Assembly (NCBI RefSeq): GCF_020567375.1
Contig: NZ_JAJBZM010000003.1
Span: 351,524-387,322 of the forward strand
Length of the DNA stretch: 35,799 nucleotides
Source: Janibacter melonis
Lineage (GTDB): Bacteria; Actinomycetota; Actinomycetes; Actinomycetales; Dermatophilaceae
Reading direction: 5' to 3'
In this document: positions 7,734 through 15,205 of the stretch, one piece after another
Layout: each line of letters starts with the position of its first letter
Position numbering within the stretch: the first letter of the stretch is position 1
Notes under the pieces: generated by a model
What the model was told of the DNA's origin: nothing
Databases searched by the model: none
Seen by the model: the letters and a program-made list of their open reading frames with translations, nothing else
Position numbers and translations under genes: made by a program

Positions 7734-8769
7734 CGACGACGGCGTCCCGGTAGGAGCGCAGGACCGCGCCGCCGTCGGCGCTGCGGTCGACCGAGGTCGC
7801 CGCGAGCATCGCGGACACGATCGCCCGGGTCACGCAACGGGCCGCCTCGGTCTGCAGGACGACGAGGTCGAGCGGCGAGGGGGCGGGCCCCTCGCCGGTG
7901 GCGAGGGCGAAGACCGTGTCGCCGTCGAAGGCGGTGTGCACCGGTGAGATCGCCCGGGCCATGCCGTCGTGGGCGACCCGGGCGAGCATCGAGGTCGCGG
8001 GCTTGGTGAGCCTCGCGTCCGTCGCGACGACCGCGATCGTCGTCGCGGTGCCGGCCCGCAGGGCTGCCTGCTCCTGCTCGAGCGCGGACCAGTAGGCGCT
8101 GACCCGCTCGGGGTCGGGCACGGGCAGCTCGGTCGCGTCCTGCGGCCCGAGCAGGTGAGCCCCGAGGAGCCTGCCGTCGGGCGCGACGGGGGAGCCGACG
8201 GCGTTGACCACGACGAGAGCGGCGACGGTCGAGCCGTCGGCGAGGACGGCGCTCGCCGTGCCCACCCCGCCCTTGAGACCCCCGGCGCGGGCGCCGGTGC
8301 CGGCGCCGACGACCCCTTCGTCCACCGGGCCGGTGGTCGCCGCGTCGTACGCGGCCCGGCCCTCTGCTGCCCCCGGGTGATGACCCCACACGCCCCCGCG
8401 GCCGAGGTCGAAGACGATGGCGCCGGGCACGATCGGCACGACCTCGCCGGGGCCCGAGCCGGCCGGCCACCCCCGCCCGTCGGCGAGCAGGCCGGCGCTC
8501 ACGCCGTCGCAGGCGGCCAGCCCGAGGGCGCTGCCCCCGCCGAGGACGACCGCGTCGACGAGGTCGACGGTGTGGCGGGGGTCGAGCAGGTCGGTCTCAC
8601 GGGTGCCGGGGCCGCCGCCGCGCACGTCGACCCCGCCGACGGTGCCGATCGGGGGCACGACGACGGTCGTGCCGGTGAGCCAGCCCGGCTCGTCACGGGT
8701 CGCGTGGCCGACACGCACGCCGGGCACGTCGGTGATGGCGTCGAGCGGTCCGGCGGGGGCGAGGTCCAT
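7729..8769 (-). CDS. P1-family peptidase (DmpA/NylC-like)
   Basis: This 346-residue protein belongs to the P1/DmpA family of self-cleaving N-terminal nucleophile hydrolases (L-aminopeptidase/D-esterase, nylon-oligomer hydrolase NylC). Family signs are ITDVPGVRVGHA near the start, GGPGTRETDLL (52-62), VVLGGGSALGLAA (74-86) and TTIAVVATDARLTK (243-256). In NylC the chain is cut before a Thr inside an Asn-Thr-Thr motif. Here that stretch reads Ala242-Thr243-Thr244, so the Asn is missing. Substrates of such enzymes are short peptides or cyclic amides; the actual one is unknown. The ATG at 8769 matches the family start. It is divergent from an M19 dipeptidase, with only 37 bases between the starts, so the two may act together in peptide turnover (inference). 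Confidence 0.85.
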   Translation of the reverse strand: MDLAPAGPLDAITDVPGVRVGHATRDEPGWLTGTTVVVPPIGTVGGVDVRGGGPGTRETDLLDPRHTVDLVDAVVLGGGSALGLAACDGVSAGLLADGRGWPAGSGPGEVVPIVPGAIVFDLGRGGVWGHHPGAAEGRAAYDAATTGPVDEGVVGAGTGARAGGLKGGVGTASAVLADGSTVAALVVVNAVGSPVAPDGRLLGAHLLGPQDATELPVPDPERVSAYWSALEQEQAALRAGTATTIAVVATDARLTKPATSMLARVAHDGMARAISPVHTAFDGDTVFALATGEGPAPSPLDLVVLQTEAARCVTRAIVSAMLAATSVDRSADGGAVLRSYRDAVVG

Positions 8770-8793
8770 GCGCCCAGCATGCTCGACGGCTGG

Positions 8794-8799
8794 TTGACT
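8794..8799 (+). promoter_or_regulatory. Possible -10 box of the M19 dipeptidase gene
   Basis: TTGACT lies seven bases before the ATG at 8807. It matches the -10 pattern less well than others here (second base T), but the spacing fits a leaderless start. Confidence 0.35.
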
Positions 8800-8806
8800 G
8801 CCGGGC

Positions 8807-9832
8807 ATGGCGAGCCCCGACATCACCGGCATCCGCGTCCTCGATGGTCACAACGACCTCCCGTGGCACCACCGCGAGATCGCCGGGTACGACCTCGACC
8901 GCTGCGACATCGCGCTCGAGCAGCCCGAGCTGCACACCGACCTGCCGCGGATGCGCGCGGGCGGGCTCGCGGCCCAGCTGTGGTCGGTCTGGGTGCCCTG
9001 CGAGCTGCCGGGCGAGGCCGCGGTGACCGCGACCCACGAGCAGGTCGACTTCGTCGAGGCCATGTGCGCGCGCTACGAGGAGATGGAGCTCGCCCGCACG
9101 GCCGCCGACGTCGAGCGGGTGTGGGAGCAGGGGCGTCACGCCGCGCTGCTCGGGATGGAGGGCGGGCACAGCATCGACGGCTCGCTGGAGCACCTCGCGG
9201 CCTTCGCCGCCCGGGGCGTGCGGTACATGACTCTCACGCACAACGACAACACGGCGTGGGCCGACTCCGCGACCGACGAGCGCGTCCACGGCGGCCTCAC
9301 CGACTTCGGGCGTGAGGTCGTGCGCACGATGAACGCCCTCGGGGTGGCCGTCGACCTCAGCCACGTGAGCGCCGAGACCATGCACCACGCGCTCGACGAG
9401 ACGAGCCGGCCGGTCCTCTTCAGCCACAGCAACGCGCGCGCGCTGTGCTCCCACCCTCGCAACGTGCCCGACGACGTCCTCGAGCGGATGCCCGACAACG
9501 GCGGGGTCGTCATGGCGAACTTCGTGCCGTACTTCCTGCGCGAGGACTGGGCGCAGTGGCGGCTCGGGGGCTTTAAGGGCGAGGCGCCGGCGCCGGCGAC
9601 CGCGGCGGACGTCGTCGCGCACCTCGAGCACCTGCGCGAGGTCGTCGGCATCGAGCACGTCGGTCTCGGCGGCGACTTCGACGGCGTCGACGTGCTGCCC
9701 GCCGATCTCGACGACGTCGCGCGCTACCCCCACCTGCTCGGTGCGCTCGCCGAGCGCGGGTGGTCACGGGCCGACCTCGAGGCGCTCGCCCACGGCAACG
9801 CCCTGCGCGTCCTGCGCGACACCGAGGTCTGA
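8807..9832 (+). CDS. M19-family membrane-type dipeptidase
   Basis: This 341-residue zinc peptidase of the renal dipeptidase family hydrolyses dipeptides, often with a D- or dehydro-residue at the C-terminal position. Metal-site motifs are all present: DGHNDLPW (13-20), the Glu in MEGGHSIDGS, His in VDLSHVS, His in LFSHSNAR, and Asp in GLGGDFDGV. There is no signal peptide, so it is probably cytoplasmic. The length is typical. It is divergent from the P1-type peptidase. Downstream lie a palindromic repeat (9867-9954) and a very strong hairpin (9960-10001). Confidence 0.92.
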   Translation: MASPDITGIRVLDGHNDLPWHHREIAGYDLDRCDIALEQPELHTDLPRMRAGGLAAQLWSVWVPCELPGEAAVTATHEQVDFVEAMCARYEEMELARTAADVERVWEQGRHAALLGMEGGHSIDGSLEHLAAFAARGVRYMTLTHNDNTAWADSATDERVHGGLTDFGREVVRTMNALGVAVDLSHVSAETMHHALDETSRPVLFSHSNARALCSHPRNVPDDVLERMPDNGGVVMANFVPYFLREDWAQWRLGGFKGEAPAPATAADVVAHLEHLREVVGIEHVGLGGDFDGVDVLPADLDDVARYPHLLGALAERGWSRADLEALAHGNALRVLRDTEV

Positions 9833-9866
9833 CGCGGGGCGCGGTCGTGCGCGCAGGCCTGACGCA

Positions 9867-9954
9867 GCTACTCGGCAGTAACGGGACTCCTGGTGCGGTT
9901 GCCCCGGCATGGGGAGGGCCAGGCACTCACGGGTCCTGTTACTGACGGGTCACC
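9867..9954 (+). repeat. Palindromic dispersed repeat, copy B
   Basis: This is the second copy of the element at 130-218, in the opposite orientation. Its arms (9871-9889 and 9931-9949) have drifted more than those of copy A, but the arms and the CCTGGTGCGGTTG segment of the centre still align. It lies in the gap after the dipeptidase stop and just before a separate hairpin. It contains no coding sequence. Confidence 0.75.
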
Positions 9955-9959
9955 ACGCA

Positions 9960-10001
9960 CGACGAAGGGGCGACGCACCGTGGTGCGTCGCCCCTTCGTC
10001 G
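9960..10001. terminator. Strong 20-bp perfect hairpin, bidirectional terminator
   Basis: Perfect 20-base arms (9960-9979 and 9982-10001) are separated by two bases, so the stem would close on a slightly larger loop. The arms contain CGAAGGGGCG, related to the GCGAAGGGGG motif scattered through the window. It lies between the converging dipeptidase and antitoxin-like genes and ends ten bases before the latter's stop. Confidence 0.7.
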
Positions 10002-10010
10002 GACGTGGCG

Positions 10011-10292
10011 TCAGCTCACCGGGGGCGGCAGCGTCTGCGAGGAGGGCGGGGGCGTCGTGCCCGGGGCGGGAGGTGCGGTGGTGGTGCCACCGCGGTGCCC
10101 GCCGCCGACCGCGCCCTTCGCCTTGCCGGTCGCCGAGGTGATCTGGCGCGAGTACTTGCCCTTGGTGCCCTTGTCGACGGCGGCGCCCGCCTTGTCGATG
10201 TAGGCGCCGGCCTTGTCGGGGTTGTTCTTCGCCCACTGACGGGCGGCCTCTGCCGCCGTGGCGAGCACTGTGATCCTGCCGAGCTTGGCCAT
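10011..10292 (-). CDS. MT0933-like antitoxin homologue
   Basis: This 93-residue basic protein resembles the MT0933-like antitoxin family (Rv0909 type): a helical segment AARQWAKNNPDKAGAYIDKA, then VDKGTKGKYSRQI, then a disordered Gly/Thr/Pro-rich tail ending PPPVS. In mycobacteria such a gene precedes a toxin gene (Rv0910 type). No toxin-like gene lies on either side here, so the protein may have another role, for example as a DNA- or RNA-associated small protein. The ATG at 10292 is well supported by a strong ribosome binding site (GAAGGAGAAGACC before ATG), which contrasts with the leaderless starts around it. Confidence 0.65.
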   Translation of the reverse strand: MAKLGRITVLATAAEAARQWAKNNPDKAGAYIDKAGAAVDKGTKGKYSRQITSATGKAKGAVGGGHRGGTTTAPPAPGTTPPPSSQTLPPPVS

Positions 10293-10384
10293 GGTCTTCT
10301 CCTTCGGGTCGAGGACGCTTCGTCCATGTGTAACGCAGCGGTGCGCCCGATTGCTCCCCGCGCACCCGCCCATCGGGCTACCCG

Positions 10385-10390
10385 TACGCT
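10385..10390 (+). promoter_or_regulatory. -10 box, leaderless start of guaB3
   Basis: TACGCT lies six bases before the GTG at 10397. Confidence 0.6.
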
Positions 10391-10396
10391 GACCGG

Positions 10397-11518
10397 GTGA
10401 ACGAGATCGAGATCGGGCGAGGCAAGCGCGGCCGTCGGGCCTACTCCTTCGACGACATCGCGGTGACCCCCACGCGGCGCACGCGCGACCCGGAGGAGGT
10501 CTCGCTGGACTGGCAGATCGACGCCTACCACTTCGAGATGCCGGTCATCGCCGCGCCGATGGACTCGGTGATGTCGCCGGCCACCGCGATCGCCCTCGGC
10601 AAGCACGGCGGGCTGCCCGTCCTCGACCTCGAAGGGGTGTGGACCCGCTACGAGGACCCGGAGCCGGTCCTCGCCGAGATCGCCACCCTCGACCCCGCCG
10701 TCGCGACGGCGCGGATGCAGGAGATCTACTCCGCCGAGATCGTCCCCGAGCTCATCACCGAGCGGCTGCGCGAGATCCGCGAGGCAGGCGTGACCGTCGC
10801 CGGCGCGCTCAGCCCGCAGCGCACCCAGCAGCACTGGCGGACCGTCGTCGAGGCCGGGGTCGACCTCTTCGTCATCCGCGGCACGACCGTCTCGGCCGAG
10901 CACGTGAGCAGCCGGGCCGAGCCGCTCAACCTCAAGCGCTTCATCTACGAGCTCGACGTCCCCGTCATCGTCGGCGGCGCGGGCAGCTACACGGCGGCCC
11001 TGCACCTCATGCGCACCGGTGCGGCCGGCGTGCTCGTCGGCTTCGGCGGGGGAGCGGCCCACACGACCCGGCAGACCCTCGGCATCCACGCGCCGATGGC
11101 CAGCGCGGTCGCCGACGTCGCTGCTGCCCGCCGCGACTACCTCGACGAGTCCGGCGGCCGGTACGTGCACGTCATCGCCGACGGCGGCCTGGGCACGAGC
11201 GGCGACATCGTCAAGGCGATCGCCGTGGGCGCCGACGCCGTCATGCTCGGCGCCGCGCTGGCGCGCGCGACCGACGCCCCCGGCCGCGGCTACCACTGGG
11301 GCGCCGAGGCCCACCACGGCGAGCTGCCCCGCGGCTCGCGGGTCGAGGTCGGCTCCGTCGCGAACCTCGAGGAGGTCCTCTTCGGGCCGAGCCGCCACTC
11401 CGACGGCACGACGAACCTCATGGGCGCCCTGCGCCGCGCGATGGCGACGACCGGGTACACCGACGTCAAGGAGCTGCAGCGGATCGGCGTCGTCGTCGCC
11501 CCGCACCAGCCGAGCTGA
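10397..11518 (+). CDS. guaB3: GuaB3-family IMP dehydrogenase-related protein
   Basis: This 373-residue protein is a shortened IMP dehydrogenase homologue without CBS domains, recognisable by SFDDIAVTPTRRTRDPEEV (17-35), MDSVMSP, the phosphate-binding loop GGLGTSGDIVKAIAVGA and the C-terminal LMGALRRAMATTGYTDVKELQ. The loop that carries the catalytic Cys in GuaB (GSICTTR) reads GGAAHTTRQ here, with His222 in the Cys position. Normal IMP dehydrogenase chemistry through a covalent thioimidate is therefore unlikely. Actinobacterial GuaB3 proteins have no settled function; a cyanobacterial GuaB3 has been reported as active. The GTG start follows a leaderless -10 box. The gene order guaB, guaB3, ChoD-like, guaA resembles mycobacteria. 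Confidence 0.92.
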   Translation: MNEIEIGRGKRGRRAYSFDDIAVTPTRRTRDPEEVSLDWQIDAYHFEMPVIAAPMDSVMSPATAIALGKHGGLPVLDLEGVWTRYEDPEPVLAEIATLDPAVATARMQEIYSAEIVPELITERLREIREAGVTVAGALSPQRTQQHWRTVVEAGVDLFVIRGTTVSAEHVSSRAEPLNLKRFIYELDVPVIVGGAGSYTAALHLMRTGAAGVLVGFGGGAAHTTRQTLGIHAPMASAVADVAAARRDYLDESGGRYVHVIADGGLGTSGDIVKAIAVGADAVMLGAALARATDAPGRGYHWGAEAHHGELPRGSRVEVGSVANLEEVLFGPSRHSDGTTNLMGALRRAMATTGYTDVKELQRIGVVVAPHQPS

Positions 11519-11550
11519 CCCCCTTCGCCCCGGCCCGTGCCGGCTGGCGT

Positions 11551-11636
11551 ACGAAACCCTGCTGGCTGCCCTTCGGCGTGCCAGGACCCTCTCGACAGGG
11601 TCCTGGCACATCAAGAGGCAGCCGGCAGGGTTTTGT
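11551..11636. repeat. 86-bp two-tier palindromic element
   Basis: An inner perfect 13-base stem (11578-11590 with 11597-11609, loop CTCGAC) sits inside an outer stem of 20 bases (11551-11570 with 11617-11636, 18 of 20 paired). The two are separated by seven-base unpaired stretches on each side. It follows guaB3 and precedes the aldehyde dehydrogenase. The right flank ends GGGTTTTGTC, so it may terminate guaB3 transcription, but it is far longer than a normal terminator. It has no clear similarity to the repeat at 130 and 9867. Confidence 0.75.
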
Positions 11637-11692
11637 CGTCCTCGGGCCGGTGCGGGTGAGCAGAGCCACAGGCGCGAGCGTGGCGACGGCAT

Positions 11693-11698
11693 TACCGT
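11693..11698 (+). promoter_or_regulatory. -10 box, leaderless start of aldehyde dehydrogenase
   Basis: TACCGT lies six bases before the ATG at 11705. Confidence 0.55.
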
Positions 11699-11704
11699 GG
11701 AGTA

Positions 11705-13297
11705 ATGACGTCCGAGATCATCGCCGATCCCGAGCTCGACCCCACCGCGGCCTACGCCGTCGACCCGGCACGAGCCAGCAGCCTCTCCGCCCGCGTCGTC
11801 GCGGCGCCGCGCGCGCAGACCTTCACGCGGACCTCGCCGATGACCGGTGCGCCGCTGGCGGCCCTGCCGATCTCGACCCCGGAGGACGTCGCCCGGGCTT
11901 TCGCGTCCGCGCGCGCGGCCCAGCCGCGGTGGGCGGCGACGACGCACGACGACCGCCGGCGGGTGATGCGCCGCTTCCACGACCTCGTCCTCGAGCGTCA
12001 GGTCGAGCTGCTCGACCTCGTCCAGCTCGAGGCGGGCAAGGCGCGCCTGCACGCCTTCGAGGAGGTCCTCGACTGCGCGATCGCCGCCCGTCACTACGCC
12101 GCGCGGGCGGAGAGCTACCTCGCGCCGACCCGCCACCTCGGCGCCCTGCCGCTGCTCAGCCAGGCGCGCACCCTGCACCACCCGAAGGGCGTCGTCGGCA
12201 TCGTCTCGCCGTGGAACTACCCGCTGAGCCTGGCCGTCACCGACGCGATCCCCGCGCTCATGGCGGGCAACGCCGTCGTCCTGCGCCCTGACGAGCAGGG
12301 CTCGCTCACCGCGCTCGCCGGCGTCGAGCTGCTCCGCGAGGCCGGGCTGCCCGACGGCGTCCTCCAGGTCGTCCTCGGGCCGGGCGGGTCGACCGGGCAG
12401 GCCGTCGTCGACGCCGGCGACTACGTCTGCTTCACCGGGTCGACGGCGACCGGTCGCTCCGTCGCGCGCTCGGCCGCCGAGCGCCTCGTGTCCTACAGCC
12501 TCGAGCTGGGCGGCAAGAACTCCGTCTACGTCGCCGACGACGCCGATCTCGACCGGGCCGTCGAGGGAGCGGTGCGGGCGTGCTTCTCCTCCGCCGGCCA
12601 GCTGTGCATCTCGGCCGAGCGCGTCCTCGTCCACGACGGCATCTATGGCCGCTTCGTGCCCGCCTTCGTGGAGGCGGTCCGCGCGCTGCGCCTCGGCACC
12701 TCGCTCGAGTACGGCTACGACATGGGCAGCCTCGTCTCGCAGGCCCAGCTCGACACCGTCACCGAGCACGTGCGCGACGCCGTGGCGAAGGGGGCTCGCG
12801 TCCTCGCCGGCGGGTCCGCCCGGCCCGACGTCGGCCCCTTCGTCTTCGAGCCCACCGTCCTCGACGGGGTGACCTCGGCGATGACCTGCCGCGACGAGGA
12901 GACCTTCGGGCCGCTCGTCTCGCTCTACCGCGTGGCCGACGACGACGCGGCGGTCGCGCTCGCCAACGACACCGACTACGGCCTCAACGCCTCGGTGTGG
13001 ACGCGTGACGTGCGCCGCGGGCGCGCGGTCGCCGCGCGCATCCGCACCGGCACGGTCAACGTCAACGAGGCCTACGCCGCGGCCTGGGCGTCGATGGGCG
13101 CCCCGATGGGCGGCATGAAGGACTCCGGGGTCGGCCGCCGGCACGGTGCCGAGGGGATCCTCAAGTACACCGAGAGCCAGAACGTCACGGCCCAGCACGT
13201 GCTGCCGATCGCGCCGTCCATGGGGCTCGACCAGCGCCGGTACGCGAAGGTCATGACGCTCGGGCTGCGCGCGCTGAAGTCGGTGGGGCTGTCATGA
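11705..13297 (+). CDS. gabD2: Succinate-semialdehyde dehydrogenase (GabD2-like)
   Basis: This 530-residue aldehyde dehydrogenase oxidises an aldehyde to the acid with NAD(P). Visible are the oxyanion Asn in SPWNYP (171), the cofactor loop FTGSTATG (243-250), the general base Glu267 in LELGGKN and the nucleophile Cys301 in SAGQLCIS. The segments LQLEAGKAR, SVWTRDV and the ending MGGMKDSGVGRRHG followed by ILKYTESQ match mycobacterial GabD2, so succinic semialdehyde is the likely substrate (by homology). The start has a leaderless -10 box. Its stop overlaps the next ATG by four bases, so it is translationally coupled to the GMC oxidoreductase. That pairing raises the possibility that it oxidises an aldehyde made by the latter (inference). 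Confidence 0.88.
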   Translation: MTSEIIADPELDPTAAYAVDPARASSLSARVVAAPRAQTFTRTSPMTGAPLAALPISTPEDVARAFASARAAQPRWAATTHDDRRRVMRRFHDLVLERQVELLDLVQLEAGKARLHAFEEVLDCAIAARHYAARAESYLAPTRHLGALPLLSQARTLHHPKGVVGIVSPWNYPLSLAVTDAIPALMAGNAVVLRPDEQGSLTALAGVELLREAGLPDGVLQVVLGPGGSTGQAVVDAGDYVCFTGSTATGRSVARSAAERLVSYSLELGGKNSVYVADDADLDRAVEGAVRACFSSAGQLCISAERVLVHDGIYGRFVPAFVEAVRALRLGTSLEYGYDMGSLVSQAQLDTVTEHVRDAVAKGARVLAGGSARPDVGPFVFEPTVLDGVTSAMTCRDEETFGPLVSLYRVADDDAAVALANDTDYGLNASVWTRDVRRGRAVAARIRTGTVNVNEAYAAAWASMGAPMGGMKDSGVGRRHGAEGILKYTESQNVTAQHVLPIAPSMGLDQRRYAKVMTLGLRALKSVGLS

Positions 13298-15162
13298 GCG
13301 CCGTCGAGAGCGCGGCCGACCGCGCGGGCGGCCCCGCCGTCGAGCCCGATGTCGACGTCCTCGTCGTCGGGTCCGGCTTCGGCGGGTCCGTCGCCGCGCT
13401 GCGGCTCGCCGAGAAGGGCTACTCCGTCCTCGTCCTCGAGGCCGGACGTCGCTTCGCCGACGAGGACTTCGCCCGCACGAGCTGGGACCTGAAGAACTTC
13501 CTCTGGGCGCCCCGCCTCGGGTGCTACGGGGTGCAGCGCATCCACCTGCTCAAGGACGTGATGATCCTCGCCGGGGCAGGCGTCGGGGGCGGCTCGCTCA
13601 ACTACGCCAACACCCTCTACGTGCCGCCGCGGGCCTTCTTCGAGGACCGGCAGTGGGGGCACATCACCGACTGGGAGGCCGAGCTCGCGCCGCACTACGC
13701 GACCGGCCAGAGCATGCTCGGCGTCGTCACCAACCCGTGCGACGGCCCGGTCGAGCAGGCGATGCGTGACGCCGCGCACGACCTCGGGGTCGGCGACACC
13801 TTCCGCAAGACCCCCGTCGGCGTCCTCTTCGGCGAGGGCAACCGCCCCGAGGAGCAGGGCCGCACGATCCCCGACCCGTACTTCGGCGGGGCCGGGCCGC
13901 AGCGCACGACGTGCACCGAGTGCGGCAACTGCATGGTCGGCTGCCGGGTGGGCGCGAAGAACACCCTCGTGAAGAACTACCTCGCCCTCGCCGAGGGGCT
14001 CGGGGCGCGGGTGACCCCCCTTCGCACGGTGACCCGGCTCGGTCTCGTGCCCGGCGGCGAAGGGGGGACCCCCACCTACCGCGTGCGCCACGAGGCGACC
14101 GACGACCGGGGCGACCGCTCGGCGCGGGTCACCACCGCCCGCCACGTCGTCCTCGCGGCGGGCACGTGGGGGACCCAGCACCTGCTGCACGAGATGCGCG
14201 CCGAGGGCGAGCTGAGCGCGACGAGCGACCGGGTCGGCGAGCTGACCCGCACGAACTCCGAGGCCCTCGTCGGGGCGCTCGCGGCGACCCCGCCGACGGG
14301 CGAGCACGACCTCACCCGCGGCGTCGCGATCACGAGCTCCTTCCACCCCGACGCGGACACGCACGTCGAGAACTGCCGCTACGGGCGGGGCTCGGACGCG
14401 ATGGGTCTGCTGACCACCCTCCTCGCCCCGCCGCGCACCGGGCGCACGCCCCGGTGGCTGCGGCTGCTCGCCGAGCTGCCCCGCAACCTGCCCGCGCTGC
14501 GGGCCTGGGCGCCGCCCGGCACCCACTTCGCCGACTCGACGGTCATCGGTCTCGTCATGCAGTCGCTCGACAACTCGCTGACGACCTCGCTGACGACGAA
14601 GGGGGGCCGTCGCCGGCTCACCTCGACGCAGGGTCACGGAGAGCCCAACCCGACGTACATCGAGGCCGGGCATCGCGGCATCCGGGCGCTGGCTCACCGC
14701 CTCTCCGAGCGCATCGGCATCCCCTTCTACCCGGGGGGCACGTGGAGCGAGGCCTTCGACATCCCGCTCACCGCGCACTTCCTCGGCGGGGCACCGATCG
14801 GCGACACGGCGCAGTCGGGCGTCCTCGACCCTTACCACCGGCTGTGGGGCTACCCCGGGATCAGCGTCGTCGACGGCTCCGCGGTGAGCGCCAACCTCGG
14901 GGTCAACCCCTCGCTGACGATCACGGCGCAGGCCGAGCGGGCCTTCGCGCTGTGGCCCAACCGCGGCGAGGACGACCCGCGACCGGCCCAGGGCGAGGGC
15001 TACCGCCGGCTCGACCCGGTGCCCGCGCGCACCCCGGCCGTCACCGCCTTCACCCACGTCGAGTCGCGCCAGGTCGACCTCGGCATGCCCCGGGTCGCGC
15101 CCCCGCCGGAGGAGGTCGACGTCGTCGGCCCCGCCGACGACTGGCGCACCGCGAGCGTCTGA
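13294..15162 (+). CDS. choD: ChoD-like GMC oxidoreductase
   Basis: This 622-residue flavoprotein has an N-terminal FAD Rossmann motif (VVGSGFGGSVAALRLAEKG, 24-42), the second GMC signature GAGVGGGSLNYANTLYVPP (94-112) and the C-terminal GMC end with VVDGSAVSANLGVNPSLTI. It closely resembles mycobacterial ChoD (Rv3409c), including the DLKNFLWAPRLGCYGVQRIH stretch, and occupies the same neighbourhood near guaB3 and guaA. ChoD is annotated as cholesterol oxidase, but its natural substrate is not firmly established. A four-cysteine cluster CxxCxxCxxxC (207, 210, 213, 217) lies mid-protein. No signal peptide is seen. It overlaps the upstream dehydrogenase by ATGA. Confidence 0.88.
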   Translation: MSAVESAADRAGGPAVEPDVDVLVVGSGFGGSVAALRLAEKGYSVLVLEAGRRFADEDFARTSWDLKNFLWAPRLGCYGVQRIHLLKDVMILAGAGVGGGSLNYANTLYVPPRAFFEDRQWGHITDWEAELAPHYATGQSMLGVVTNPCDGPVEQAMRDAAHDLGVGDTFRKTPVGVLFGEGNRPEEQGRTIPDPYFGGAGPQRTTCTECGNCMVGCRVGAKNTLVKNYLALAEGLGARVTPLRTVTRLGLVPGGEGGTPTYRVRHEATDDRGDRSARVTTARHVVLAAGTWGTQHLLHEMRAEGELSATSDRVGELTRTNSEALVGALAATPPTGEHDLTRGVAITSSFHPDADTHVENCRYGRGSDAMGLLTTLLAPPRTGRTPRWLRLLAELPRNLPALRAWAPPGTHFADSTVIGLVMQSLDNSLTTSLTTKGGRRRLTSTQGHGEPNPTYIEAGHRGIRALAHRLSERIGIPFYPGGTWSEAFDIPLTAHFLGGAPIGDTAQSGVLDPYHRLWGYPGISVVDGSAVSANLGVNPSLTITAQAERAFALWPNRGEDDPRPAQGEGYRRLDPVPARTPAVTAFTHVESRQVDLGMPRVAPPPEEVDVVGPADDWRTASV

Positions 15163-15193
15163 GCCCGTGCAGGGAGCCCTCAGGGGCGGGACG

Positions 15194-15199
15194 TAACCT
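15194..15199 (+). promoter_or_regulatory. -10 box, leaderless start of SURF1-family gene
   Basis: TAACCT lies six bases before the GTG at 15206. The decamer TAACCTGGGC is shared with the guaA promoter. Confidence 0.6.
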
Positions 15200-15205
15200 G
15201 GGCGG

